The position numbers were made by a program, and so were the translations under genes. From Rhizobium chutanense (lineage in GTDB: Bacteria; Pseudomonadota; Alphaproteobacteria; Rhizobiales; Rhizobiaceae): 64,000 bases of DNA. The DNA lies in NCBI RefSeq assembly GCF_002531935.1, contig NZ_NWSV01000004.1, positions 62,001 through 126,000 on the forward strand. Direction: 5' to 3'. Positions within the stretch are counted from its first letter, which is position 1; every line of letters starts with the position of its first letter. Positions 47,750 to 56,116 of the stretch are shown here, piece by piece. The notes below the pieces were generated by a model. The model saw only the letters and a list, made by a program, of their open reading frames with translations, made no database searches and was not told the DNA's origin.

Positions 47750-48901
47750 CTATCGCAACTTAAATCCCCAAGCTTCGGGATCGAGATATTCTCGAGGCGG
47801 CTGCATTTCGTTCATGTCAACGGGCCGACGGGTGAATTTCACCGTGTCAAAGCTTTCGACCGCGCTCCAGCCGGACCAATAGTCGTCTTTCAAAGGAATA
47901 CCGTCGGAAGTGATGCACTGCTTTTGGCCTGCATCGGCCATGTTCGGCGTCAGGTCATACCATGTGCAATTCTCGCCTAGAAACTGGTCCTGCTTGCCCA
48001 GATTTTCCATTCCCCTTGACATGCCGAAGTCCATGAAGGGACGCTTCGGGTCCACGGGAGAACGGGCAGCCTCGATCCTACGCTGCCCCTTTGATGACGA
48101 ATAAGAAATTCCCTGGTTTTCAAGCTCGTTCCAAACCGTGAACTGGATCGATCCGTCCTTGCCCGTCCGTTGACGAAGCCACCAAGGATAATGTCGCAAC
48201 AAACGCACTTCAGACGTTCTGTCTATCGACGGATTCTCAGACGCCCTTGCGACTAATTTCGCTTCGAAGTCGGTGGCATTCGGAGGGCGATCCGGGTAAT
48301 TGCGAAGAGGCTTGAACCATGTGCTGGCGTCAAAAAGGCGGCGGGGCGGCGTCACCTCGGCTTCCGGCACCGGGCCGCGCTTGATCTCGGTCAGTCGCGC
48401 CTCGGACATCACGTTGCCCTGGGAGAAGAGAACTTTTGTTGCGACTTCGATCCCGTCGCTGGTCAAGCAGGCCAACCAAATGGGGCTTGGCGGAGGGGCT
48501 CGAACTATTTGTCGCCAGCGACACTCCTCGCCGCCTACTGTTTCGACATCATCCGTTTCTTTGATCTCCTTGATGCCGAGATATTCGCGCGACGGATCGG
48601 CCTGATTGATAGTGAAGCGATTTATCTCCTCCCCGTCCTTCTTGCCTGTCGACAGAACAATGTTCCGGAAGAAGTGCCCGTACCAGATATGTGTCTCGTC
48701 ACGTTGCGTCTCCTCAACGCGCGTCCAGCCGTTGTGATGTTTCACGACCCTCCAGTTGTCTTTACCATCCCCGTAAGTCTCCCGCACAACCATCGTCGCC
48801 GTGTAGTCTGGGACGTTGGTATTGGGGAAAAATGGTACTTGGTCTGCGTGCGCGGTACCTGTCGCTAGCGCAACAGAAAAGAAGACGGTCAGTCGGTTCA
48901 T
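47750..48901 (-). CDS. Secreted hypothetical protein with two related Cys/Trp modules
   Basis: A 383-residue protein with a short signal peptide ending at AHA (about residue 19). No family recognised. Two related segments are visible. The first has GEECRWRQIV, then LACLTSDGIEV, then LFDASTWF. The second has GENCTWYDLT, then KQCITSDGIPL, then YLDPEAWGF. Each has a Cys-x-Trp, a second Cys before TSDGI and an aspartate/Trp end, suggesting a duplicated disulfide-bonded domain. GAGGG precedes ATG 48901. Its 5' 140 bp overlap the 3' end of the RTX gene in another frame, so both are probably in one transcript. Confidence 0.6.
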   Translation of the reverse strand: MNRLTVFFSVALATGTAHADQVPFFPNTNVPDYTATMVVRETYGDGKDNWRVVKHHNGWTRVEETQRDETHIWYGHFFRNIVLSTGKKDGEEINRFTINQADPSREYLGIKEIKETDDVETVGGEECRWRQIVRAPPPSPIWLACLTSDGIEVATKVLFSQGNVMSEARLTEIKRGPVPEAEVTPPRRLFDASTWFKPLRNYPDRPPNATDFEAKLVARASENPSIDRTSEVRLLRHYPWWLRQRTGKDGSIQFTVWNELENQGISYSSSKGQRRIEAARSPVDPKRPFMDFGMSRGMENLGKQDQFLGENCTWYDLTPNMADAGQKQCITSDGIPLKDDYWSGWSAVESFDTVKFTRRPVDMNEMQPPREYLDPEAWGFKLR

Positions 48902-50300
48902 TAATTAAACCCTCGTCACTTCGTACCAACAGAGTATCGGCATCGAAGGATCGTTGTGCGGATTGCCACAATTCGAAGCCGTCCGTCGAAGACGGATTAG
49001 CTATCAGTTGCTCCTCTGGTTCCGGGAGGCTCGGGAAGACGCATAGAATTTTTTTTGCATCGTTCACTTCCGTGTAGACCACGAAGAAATCGTCCACCAT
49101 TTTCCCGAGGACGTCTTCCTGGAACGATCCCCCGCCGGTATTGAAGGTGGCTGATCCGAAAAGATATGGGGCGCCATTATAGCCACTAAGGGCAGCGGCC
49201 ACCATTCCACTTGTCAGTGCATAGTTGGCCCATACGTTATCCTGAACAATTTGAATGTTTGCGACAAAGTCGTTGTCGCTCTTATCAATCCAGTCTGATT
49301 TTTCAATTGCATCCCAGGTAATTTGACTACCCTGGACTGCGCCGTAGTATCCCTCGGTGGCGAAGATGTAGTACGTATCGAAGCCATCGCCCCCCCTGAG
49401 GAAATCTACCTCGCCATCATACCACTCAGAATGAAGCGTGGAGAGATTTAACTGATCTGGATTACCCGCTCCGCCGATCAGGATATCGTTGTCCGCGCCT
49501 CCCAAAATGTAGTCGCTACCAGCCTCCCCAAAGAGCTTGTCGGAATACGAATTTCCCGAAAGAAAGTCATCGCCGTCTCCACCGAACAAAGTGTCGCTAC
49601 CCGTGCCTCCGTACAGATAATCGTCCCCAGAACCAGAGTGGATTAGGTCATCACCGCTAAGGCCAATTAATAAGACCGGGTCCGAGAAGTCCCTTGTGTC
49701 GATCTCATTCCCCCCGCGTATTCCCCCCTCTCCTAGATCATCAACAAGCACCAATCCGGTCAGATCACTCAAGCTGTCCCCGAACAGATCAAGCGTCGCT
49801 AGTTGGTCCTCTGAGAGCGTCGAATGATAGGACGCGCGCTCAACGAACAGAGGATCGTAATAAGAGTCCTTGGACATTTCACCAGCAATAATCTGCTCAA
49901 CTTTGACTGTGGCGCCCACGTAGTCAAAATCACTGTTCTGCAGAAAGTTCGGGGGAACCCCCCGATTCAAACCGTCCGTATAGCCCATGACGCCATGTAT
50001 AATCTCGTGCATGAGCGCCTGTTCGAAGGAGTAATGTGATACTGTCCCCTCGGTATCGATAACGTACTTGCCGTCCACGACCTGCGGGTCGTACTTGACC
50101 AACAATGAGTTTTCTAGAGAACCCATCGCATCGCGAACGTGCTCGAAGGTAAGGATTTTGCCAGCTGCCACGACATCGAAAATACTCTGGGCCGTTGGGG
50201 AAATTCTGTACAAATCGGTTATCAGCGCTTTGATGCGCGCCTCCTCCCCAGGGAGGGCATCAACGAAATTAAGGTTGTTCAGAACCTCTTGAATTCCCAT
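48762..50300 (-). CDS. RTX calcium-binding protein with zincin-like HEIIH motif
   Basis: A 512-residue protein. His98-Glu99-x-x-His102 (HEIIHGVMGY) resembles a zinc-metallopeptidase site. Residues about 213-280 are tandem GGxGxDxL nonapeptides (YGGTGSDTLFGGDGDDFL), which bind Ca2+ and mark type I-secreted proteins. No N-terminal signal peptide, as expected. ATG 50300 follows AAGGAG. The last 46 codons overlap the next gene on the same strand, and that tail (FCCASDRYRARRPS) looks non-coding, so the C-terminus may have been extended by a frameshift. Neighbouring DNA looks AT-richer. Protease activity is unproven. Confidence 0.68.
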   Translation of the reverse strand: MGIQEVLNNLNFVDALPGEEARIKALITDLYRISPTAQSIFDVVAAGKILTFEHVRDAMGSLENSLLVKYDPQVVDGKYVIDTEGTVSHYSFEQALMHEIIHGVMGYTDGLNRGVPPNFLQNSDFDYVGATVKVEQIIAGEMSKDSYYDPLFVERASYHSTLSEDQLATLDLFGDSLSDLTGLVLVDDLGEGGIRGGNEIDTRDFSDPVLLIGLSGDDLIHSGSGDDYLYGGTGSDTLFGGDGDDFLSGNSYSDKLFGEAGSDYILGGADNDILIGGAGNPDQLNLSTLHSEWYDGEVDFLRGGDGFDTYYIFATEGYYGAVQGSQITWDAIEKSDWIDKSDNDFVANIQIVQDNVWANYALTSGMVAAALSGYNGAPYLFGSATFNTGGGSFQEDVLGKMVDDFFVVYTEVNDAKKILCVFPSLPEPEEQLIANPSSTDGFELWQSAQRSFDADTLLVRSDEGLINEPTDRLLFCCASDRYRARRPSTIFPQYQRPRLHGDDGCAGDLRGW

Positions 50301-50968
50301 CAGGGTTTCTCCTTTGACGTGATGGATCCAGTATCGAGAAACGAACAGGCGCGTCACCACCGGATAACAAGGGCTCGGCTTCCTCGAGCAAATCTAAGTT
50401 TAATTTAGCTATGGCGTATCTGCAGCAGGCACACGGCCAGGATCGGCGAAATATAAATCTCGGCGTAACGATGCAATAACGGTCTCCCTACCTCATTTTT
50501 CTTGCCCCTAAGATAAAGCTCTAAAGAGCTGGGAGCCTGAGCTTCCGCTCCATGCTCCGACTGAGCATCTCGGCTATCTGGACAGGATCGCCTTCGATAA
50601 TCGCCCCAAATTACACCCCCATAAGTATCATTTATATATGATGTAATGCGATAGTTGCATATAGTGCAAGCTCATTCGACGAACCAACGAAGGGAATCTT
50701 AACAGTCGATTGAGCTGCGCGACCATTCCTTCTGACCGCGACGTGTGATGATGCCCACTCGGCGTCGCTCTGGCCGGAGTCAGGGACGTTGATCAATAAC
50801 TGAATCTCGTCTTCGGATGCTTCCTCATAAATCACCGGTACAGTTTATCGAACACGCTTCCGCAAGAGGATCATGTTACGCTCGCCCAATAAATTAGAGA
50901 TATATTAAAACCAGACTGCTATTCCTCGCACTCTATGCAAATCCAGCAGCATAGGGTGGAGAAAAACA
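50301..50968. other. 668-bp AT-rich intergenic region
   Basis: Separates the RTX gene from the PDZ gene. It contains AGCTCTAAAGAGCT (50517-50530), a dyad ATCAT/ATGAT at 50627-50642, and one weak minus-strand reading frame listed separately. By eye it is clearly less GC-rich than most of the window, in keeping with acquired DNA. No clear promoter hexamers identified. Confidence 0.45.
50632..50835 (-). CDS. Possible small hypothetical protein
   Basis: A 67-codon frame starting with GTG at 50835 and lacking a good ribosome site. The protein has an acidic start (EEASEDEIQLLINVPDSG) and no recognisable domain or signal. Kept as a weak candidate because the region has no other gene and the composition is protein-like. 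Confidence 0.25.
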   Translation of the reverse strand: MIYEEASEDEIQLLINVPDSGQSDAEWASSHVAVRRNGRAAQSTVKIPFVGSSNELALYATIALHHI

Positions 50969-51661
50969 TTGAAGACCTCATATAACGCGCTACGCGCATT
51001 GCTTATCATTGCCAACATTACATCGCCGTTGACCGGATATTCCGCCGCCTATGCTGCGACGCCGCCGGCGCATGGGCTTCCTTCGCCTCAGATTTCCAAG
51101 GCGCTCGATGCACTGCTGTTGCCCGTCAACAAGGCTGTTATAAAGAAGTTCAAGCTCGCCAAGGGCGAACACGGCGTATTGGTGCTCTCGGTCAAGAAGG
51201 GCGGCGTCGCCGACAAGCAGGGAATCAAGCCGGGCGATGTGCTGTCGGAAGTTCACGGGCATAAGGTTCACAAACCTGTCGACGTCGACGTCGCCGTCAG
51301 CCGCGATCTGAAAGCGGGCAAATCCGATATCGCCTTGGCCGTCCTTCGGGATGGTGCGCCGGTGGCCGTCGCCGCCGTCATCACAGTTGAGGAGTACAAC
51401 GAGGCCATCTCGGTCACGGAAGTTTCGAGCTGGGAGAGCGACACATCGGAGACGTCCTTCTCCTATTCCGAATATGTGTCCGAGGAAACGCAGACAATCG
51501 AGTCCTCCTATGAAAGCGAAGAGACGACCGTCGAGGAAGCGATGACGCAGGAAGAATCTTCCAGCGATGAGGAAACGAGCGACGACAGTTCCGAGGATGA
51601 CGGCGACGATGGCGATGACGGTGACGATGACGGCGGTGACGACGGCGATTCCGAAGAATAA
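50969..51661 (+). CDS. Exported PDZ-domain protein with acidic C-terminal tail
   Basis: A 230-residue protein. A signal peptide ends near AAYAA (about residue 29). Residues about 65-140 form a PDZ domain (GVLVLSVKKGGVADKQGIKP, then GDVLSEVHGHKV). The last 80 residues are almost only Ser, Glu, Asp and Gly, ending in DDGDD repeats, a shape typical of calcium- or cation-binding tails. TTG start 50969 follows GGAG. The PDZ part resembles the substrate-binding module of DegP-like proteases but no protease domain is present. Role unknown; perhaps a periplasmic scaffold. Confidence 0.68.
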   Translation: MKTSYNALRALLIIANITSPLTGYSAAYAATPPAHGLPSPQISKALDALLLPVNKAVIKKFKLAKGEHGVLVLSVKKGGVADKQGIKPGDVLSEVHGHKVHKPVDVDVAVSRDLKAGKSDIALAVLRDGAPVAVAAVITVEEYNEAISVTEVSSWESDTSETSFSYSEYVSEETQTIESSYESEETTVEEAMTQEESSSDEETSDDSSEDDGDDGDDGDDDGGDDGDSEE

Positions 51662-51707
51662 CGATAGCCTACCGGAGATCTGGGGCGTGTGACCCGTCTG
51701 CCGCAAC

Positions 51708-51735
51708 GCATCGGCCACCACTTTGTGGCCGATGC
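51708..51735 (+). terminator. Candidate hairpin downstream of the PDZ gene
   Basis: GCATCGGCCAC (51708-51718) and GTGGCCGATGC (51725-51735) form a perfect 11-bp stem with a 6-nt loop, 46 bp after the stop. There is no clear T-run, so termination strength is uncertain. Confidence 0.5.
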
Positions 51736-51920
51736 ATTGATCAAGCGCGAAATCGTCCGGCTGTCGGTGGATCGACTGCTCCGGCGCCAGCCCTTTCGGT
51801 CCTAAAAATTTTAGATGCTCGCGCTGATAGACGTTTGCGACCACGCAAGCGTCCATTGTGCCTTCGAGCGTGCCATGAGATGTTCCCAGGAGATGAGCCC
51901 TGAGGGACACGCAGTGAACC

Positions 51921-52496
51921 ATGCGCGACTATGTGAAAAGTAAAGACTTTCATCGCCATATGCGTTCGCTGCTGGCCTCGAGATTTCAGGAACTCGGCTG
52001 GGGGTCGCAACCTGCGGGCAAATGTAGCTTTGCCCGGGGCGGACGGGTTTGCTGGCTGCAGGTCTCCCAATATTCGAACGCCATTATGGGCGCCAAATTC
52101 ACGATCAACATGACCGAGGGCGCCAGCCCCGCCGGCGACACAAGAATACTTTTTCGCCTCAACGAGGCGGATCGAGCGGTTGGAAAAACTCTGGAAGAAA
52201 GCATCATTGCGCGCCTACCCAGGCCCGATCCCGACCCGGAGATCGAAGTCGTCGGAGACAACGGTCAAACCATATTGGTCCGGCTGGGCGATCTGGCTCG
52301 AGCAAATCCACGACAATGGGACGCTCCCTCCGATGTCTGGCTGCCCTATTTCGGCAAGAACGATCTCGACGACTGGGCTGCGTTTCTCTTGCCTCGCCTT
52401 GAGCGGCTGACCGCACCGTCCTCATCGGAAAAGATCGCTCCGCAGCTGTGGGCTCAGCGGTTTCGCCGTCTCACCGGCTTGTTCCGCTCAAAGTGA
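51921..52496 (+). CDS. Hypothetical protein, possible DUF4304 relative
   Basis: A 191-residue cytosolic protein without signal or membrane segment. The N-terminal layout is a helix, then FQELGWGSQPAGKCSFARGG, then WLQVSQYS and FTINMTEG. It resembles DUF4304 proteins, in which a poorly conserved domain starts with a similar GF/W...R...V.Q.S....F.IN order. The match is only by pattern. The ribosome site is weak. It is followed by the LysR cassette. Confidence 0.45.
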   Translation: MRDYVKSKDFHRHMRSLLASRFQELGWGSQPAGKCSFARGGRVCWLQVSQYSNAIMGAKFTINMTEGASPAGDTRILFRLNEADRAVGKTLEESIIARLPRPDPDPEIEVVGDNGQTILVRLGDLARANPRQWDAPSDVWLPYFGKNDLDDWAAFLLPRLERLTAPSSSEKIAPQLWAQRFRRLTGLFRSK

Positions 52497-52548
52497 GAGC
52501 TACCCGGCGGCGATCGAGCCGCTTGATCGCGTCCCCGCCGGCCGGCTT

Positions 52549-52569
52549 TTAACCGCCTACCGGCTCCAG
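52549..52569 (+). repeat. Left copy of 21-bp direct repeat flanking LysR cassette
   Basis: The 21-bp segment begins TTAACCGCC and ends ACCGGCTCCAG. It matches 53586-53606 at 20 of 21 positions in the same direction. The right copy is the 3' end of the nuclease-family gene read antisense (stop codon plus six codons), so this left copy is a detached remnant of that gene end. Confidence 0.75.
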
Positions 52570-52645
52570 TGACGCGTTCACGATGATTTCAGTACTCCTC
52601 TATCGCCAATCCGCTACAACCGCCTTTCATTGAAGGAGTTCGAGG

Positions 52646-53539
52646 ATGCCGCGCGAGAGCGTCAACGACCTGATGGCCTTTCTGGCCGTCGCCCGGGAGA
52701 AGAACTTCACCAGAGCGGCTGCCAAGCTCAGGGTGTCGCAATCCGCATTGAGCCATATCATTCGGCACCTCGAGACGCGGCTCGACCTTCGTCTTCTCAC
52801 GCGGACGACGCGGGCGGTCTCCCTGACGGATGCGGGCGAGAAGTTGTTTCGCGGCGTTGGCCCGCTCTTCGATGAGATCGATGCGCAACTCGAAAACCTG
52901 ACCGCGCTCCGGGACAAACCGGCGGGAAACATTCGTATCACGGCCTCGGATCATGCCATCAAGTGGAAGATCTGGCCCAGGCTGCAGAGCTTCTTTCCGG
53001 AGTATCCGGAGGTGAAGGTGGAGCTTATACGCGAGAACGGGTTAACCGACATCGTGACCGAGCGCTTCGATGCCGGCGTCCGGATGGGCGAGCAGGTCGC
53101 CAAGGACATGATTTCGGCACGCATCAGCCCCGATTTCCGCTTTGCCGTCGTCGGCGCTCCTGCCTGTTTCGAGAACATAGGAATTCCTGAGCATCCGCAG
53201 GATCTCGTCCGGTACAACTGCATCAACGAGCGCCTCGCCACCCTGGGCGGCTTCTGGCCGTGGGAATTCGAAGACGAGGGTAAGGAAATCAAGATCCGGG
53301 TCGAAGGACAGCTCGCCTTCAACAACTCCTACCAGGGCGTGGAAGCCGCCCTGCAAGGGCTGGGACTTGCTTACGTTCCCGAGGACGTTGCCCTGCCCTA
53401 TATAGTGCAAGGTCGCCTTGTGCGGGTGCTCGAGGCCTTCTCGCCTTACTGGGATGGCTACCACCTCTACTATCCCAGCAGGCGACAGTCCTCTCCTGCT
53501 TTCTCCGCGCTCGTGGAGTTTCTACGTCACCGGACGTGA
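52646..53539 (+). CDS. LysR-family transcriptional regulator
   Basis: A 297-residue LysR regulator. The HTH (about 7-65) includes REKNFTRAAAKLRVSQSALS. The effector domain has the GNIRITASDHAIKWKIWPRL start and a C-terminal PAFSALVEFLRHR. It resembles the AaeR/DsdC-like group (pattern ERFDAGVRMGEQVAKDM). GAAGGAG precedes ATG. No divergent partner gene exists beside it, unusual for LysR. The gene is enclosed by a direct repeat, suggesting recent insertion together with its promoter. Confidence 0.83.
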   Translation: MPRESVNDLMAFLAVAREKNFTRAAAKLRVSQSALSHIIRHLETRLDLRLLTRTTRAVSLTDAGEKLFRGVGPLFDEIDAQLENLTALRDKPAGNIRITASDHAIKWKIWPRLQSFFPEYPEVKVELIRENGLTDIVTERFDAGVRMGEQVAKDMISARISPDFRFAVVGAPACFENIGIPEHPQDLVRYNCINERLATLGGFWPWEFEDEGKEIKIRVEGQLAFNNSYQGVEAALQGLGLAYVPEDVALPYIVQGRLVRVLEAFSPYWDGYHLYYPSRRQSSPAFSALVEFLRHRT

Positions 53540-53585
53540 CGCCCCCGTCAAGCGCAGCAATCGCGCGTTGCCGGACGTGCTCCTG

Positions 53586-53606
53586 TTAACCGCCCACCGG
53601 CTCCAG
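53586..53606 (+). repeat. Right copy of 21-bp direct repeat
   Basis: This copy includes the stop codon and last residues (LEPVGG) of the nuclease-family gene on the minus strand. It differs from the left copy at one base. Confidence 0.75.
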
Positions 53607-54401
53607 ATCGACCAGCGCCTTGATCGGCAGATGGTCGGAGGCAATGCGCGCCAGCGGCGTATCATGCGCTTCCACCTCTGAGATGATCCCTTTGCGGTTG
53701 GCGATGATGCGGTCGAGCGCCAGCAGCGGCAGCCCGGCGGGAAAGCTCGGCACGGCGGGCGGCAGCTCGCCGAAGGCGGATTGGAAGGTGTTGAGCGAGG
53801 AGCGGTCGCCGAGCCGCCATTCGTTGAGATCGCCGAGCAGGATGGTCGGCATTTCTCGTCTGTCGTTGATGAGGTCGACCAGCATGCGGGCCTGCTGGGC
53901 TCTGTTGTGGCGCAGCAGGCCGAAATGCGCGGCGATGATGCGCAGCACCCCGCCTTGCTCGAGTTCGATTTCGGCGACGAGGGCGCCGCGCGGCTCCAGA
54001 CCCGGCAGCTTGACCTGGTGCACATCGTGCACCAGCCCTTTCTTGAACAGCACGACATTGCCATGCCAGCCATGCGCCTTGGCCATGCCGGCGACCGGCA
54101 CCGGGATCAGTCCCGTCTCCCGTTCCAGCCGACCGAGGTCGAGAAGGCCGGTGCGTTCGCCAAAGCGCGTATCGGCCTCCTGCAGCGCAATCACATCGGC
54201 GCCGATTTCATGGATCACCCGGCTGGTGCGCTCCGGATCGAAACGACGGTCGGTGCCGACGCATTTGTGCACGTTATAGGAGGCGATCAGCGTGCCGGCA
54301 CTGCGCGGCCTTGCCTCCGTATAGGCCGGGTCGAGCCGCTTTTTTCTGCTCCTGATCGAGGCGAGAATGCTGGCGGGAAGATTGTGTTTTCTGGCCTGCA
54401 T
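53586..54401 (-). CDS. Endonuclease/exonuclease/phosphatase-family protein
   Basis: A 271-residue EEP-fold protein. Metal and catalytic motifs are visible in order: ASYNVHKCVG, ALQEADTRFGERTG, AHFGLLRHNRAQQ, LLGDLNEWRLGD and the final SDHLPIKALVDLE. Members hydrolyse phosphodiesters in nucleic acids, phospholipids or inositides. It lies next to a phospholipase D/cardiolipin-synthase-like gene, suggesting a lipid rather than DNA role, but this is not certain. The start at 54401 lacks a strong ribosome site. A LysR cassette borders its 3' end. Confidence 0.75.
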   Translation of the reverse strand: MQARKHNLPASILASIRSRKKRLDPAYTEARPRSAGTLIASYNVHKCVGTDRRFDPERTSRVIHEIGADVIALQEADTRFGERTGLLDLGRLERETGLIPVPVAGMAKAHGWHGNVVLFKKGLVHDVHQVKLPGLEPRGALVAEIELEQGGVLRIIAAHFGLLRHNRAQQARMLVDLINDRREMPTILLGDLNEWRLGDRSSLNTFQSAFGELPPAVPSFPAGLPLLALDRIIANRKGIISEVEAHDTPLARIASDHLPIKALVDLEPVGG

Positions 54402-54496
54402 CGGAAGGCGCGCTTGTTCCGTTGATCAAAAAAGGTTTCTTCCGGCAGTATAGGCGGCCAAGCCGAACTTGCCACATCGGAGCGCAAATAATCCCT

Positions 54497-55960
54497 TCAG
54501 AGATAGGGTGACCCCAGCCATAACACCTTCTCCAGCAGCCGCACCGGGAAAGGTCGTGCCTGTAAGCCCTCCAGCGTCACCGGCGTTGCCGATTTCAGGG
54601 TTTCCTCGATATGCTCGTCGATTTCGCCGGCGAAGCCCTCGTTGAGCACTTCGAGATCGACCTCGAAATTCAGCCGCAGCGAGCGCGGGTCGAGATTGGA
54701 TGAGCCGACATAGGCCCAGGTGCCGTCGATCGTCAAAAGCTTCGAATGGCTGAAGCTGCCGGTCGAGCGCCAGATGCGGCAGTAATTCTTGAGGATCTGG
54801 TCGAATTGCGCCGTCATCGCCCGGTCGACCAGCACGAGATTGTTAACCGCCGGCACGACGATATCGACTTCGACGCCACGCCGCGCCGCCGTCACCAGGG
54901 CGCCGATCAGCTCGCGGTCCGGCAGGAAATAGGGCGACATGATGCGGATCGACTGTCGCGCCACGGAAAAGGCGCCCGTCAGCATCTTGTGGTTTGTCTC
55001 CAGGCTGCGATCCGGCCCGGAGGCGACGACGCGCATCAGGATCGGATCGCCGGGGTTGCGTTGCGTCGGCTCGATGCGCCAGGCCTCGCCGTTCAACAGT
55101 TCCTGCGTGGAGAAGCGCCAGTCTTCGGCGGCAAGATCGAAGAGGTCGGCGACGACAGGGCCGGTGACGCTGAAATGCGTGTCGTGCGCAAAGCTCTCGC
55201 CCGTCGCCTCCTCGCTGAAACCCGCTCTTATGTTCATCCCGCCCGTCAGCGCGATCTTGCCGTCGACGATCAGGATCTTGCGGTGGGTACGCAGATTGGC
55301 ATAGGGCAGCCGCAAGCCCATGATGACATTGCCGTTGAAGACGGCGACGGTGACGCCGCCATCCCGCAGGTGACCGAGAATGCTCGGCACCGAATAACGC
55401 GCGCCGACCGCGTCGATCAGCACCCGCACCTCGACACCGCGCCGGACCGCCGCAATCAGCGCATCGGCGATGCGAAGACCGATGACATCGCGGTCGAAAA
55501 TATAGGTTTCGAGCAGGATGCTGCGCGCCGCCTCGTCGATCGCTGATTTCATCGCCGCATAGGCCTCGTCGCCGGTCTCCAGCACATCGATCGAATTGCC
55601 CGAGGTCAGCGGGTTGCGGGTCACCCGGTCGCCGAGCGTCTGCAGCGCCGCAAAGCGGCGTCCGTATTGGCTGATCACCGTCTCGGCCTCGGCATCGAAC
55701 GTCTCCAACTCGTCGATTTCGGCCGCCGGCAGCAGCGCGTCGCGGCGAATGCTCAGCGATTTCCGGCGGATGCGGTTGATGCCGGCAATCGCATAGAGCA
55801 CCGCGCCGATGATCGGAGACAGAATGATGACGCCGACCCAGCCGATCGCGGCGCGCACCTCCTCCTTGGTCATGGCGGCATGGATCGCCGCCGCGGCCCC
55901 CATGGCGATCGAAACGACAAAGAGGATATGCGGCCAGTAGGTCGACAGGAGATAGAACAT
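54497..55960 (-). CDS. Cardiolipin synthase-like phospholipase D protein
   Basis: A 487-residue membrane-bound PLD. Two N-terminal hydrophobic spans (about 1-60) match the PLDc_N segment. Two HKD motifs follow: THRKILIVDGKIALTGGMN and SHSKLLTIDGTWAYVGSSN. It probably makes cardiolipin from phosphatidylglycerol. ATG 55960 is chosen; an in-frame TTG 12 codons earlier is possible. It precedes the EEP gene by 95 bp on the same strand. Confidence 0.83.
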   Translation of the reverse strand: MFYLLSTYWPHILFVVSIAMGAAAAIHAAMTKEEVRAAIGWVGVIILSPIIGAVLYAIAGINRIRRKSLSIRRDALLPAAEIDELETFDAEAETVISQYGRRFAALQTLGDRVTRNPLTSGNSIDVLETGDEAYAAMKSAIDEAARSILLETYIFDRDVIGLRIADALIAAVRRGVEVRVLIDAVGARYSVPSILGHLRDGGVTVAVFNGNVIMGLRLPYANLRTHRKILIVDGKIALTGGMNIRAGFSEEATGESFAHDTHFSVTGPVVADLFDLAAEDWRFSTQELLNGEAWRIEPTQRNPGDPILMRVVASGPDRSLETNHKMLTGAFSVARQSIRIMSPYFLPDRELIGALVTAARRGVEVDIVVPAVNNLVLVDRAMTAQFDQILKNYCRIWRSTGSFSHSKLLTIDGTWAYVGSSNLDPRSLRLNFEVDLEVLNEGFAGEIDEHIEETLKSATPVTLEGLQARPFPVRLLEKVLWLGSPYL

Positions 55961-56116
55961 CGCTGGCAAATATAGCCGGGAAACGGCGGCGTTCAATCGC
56001 GCCGGCTCTCTCTCATGACGCGAATTTTTTCGCTGTGGTCATTTTGCCGGCTCGCTCCGCCGCAGGAACAATCCCGGCACAGAACGATTGGTCCTGAGGA
56101 GATGAGGACCGCCATC

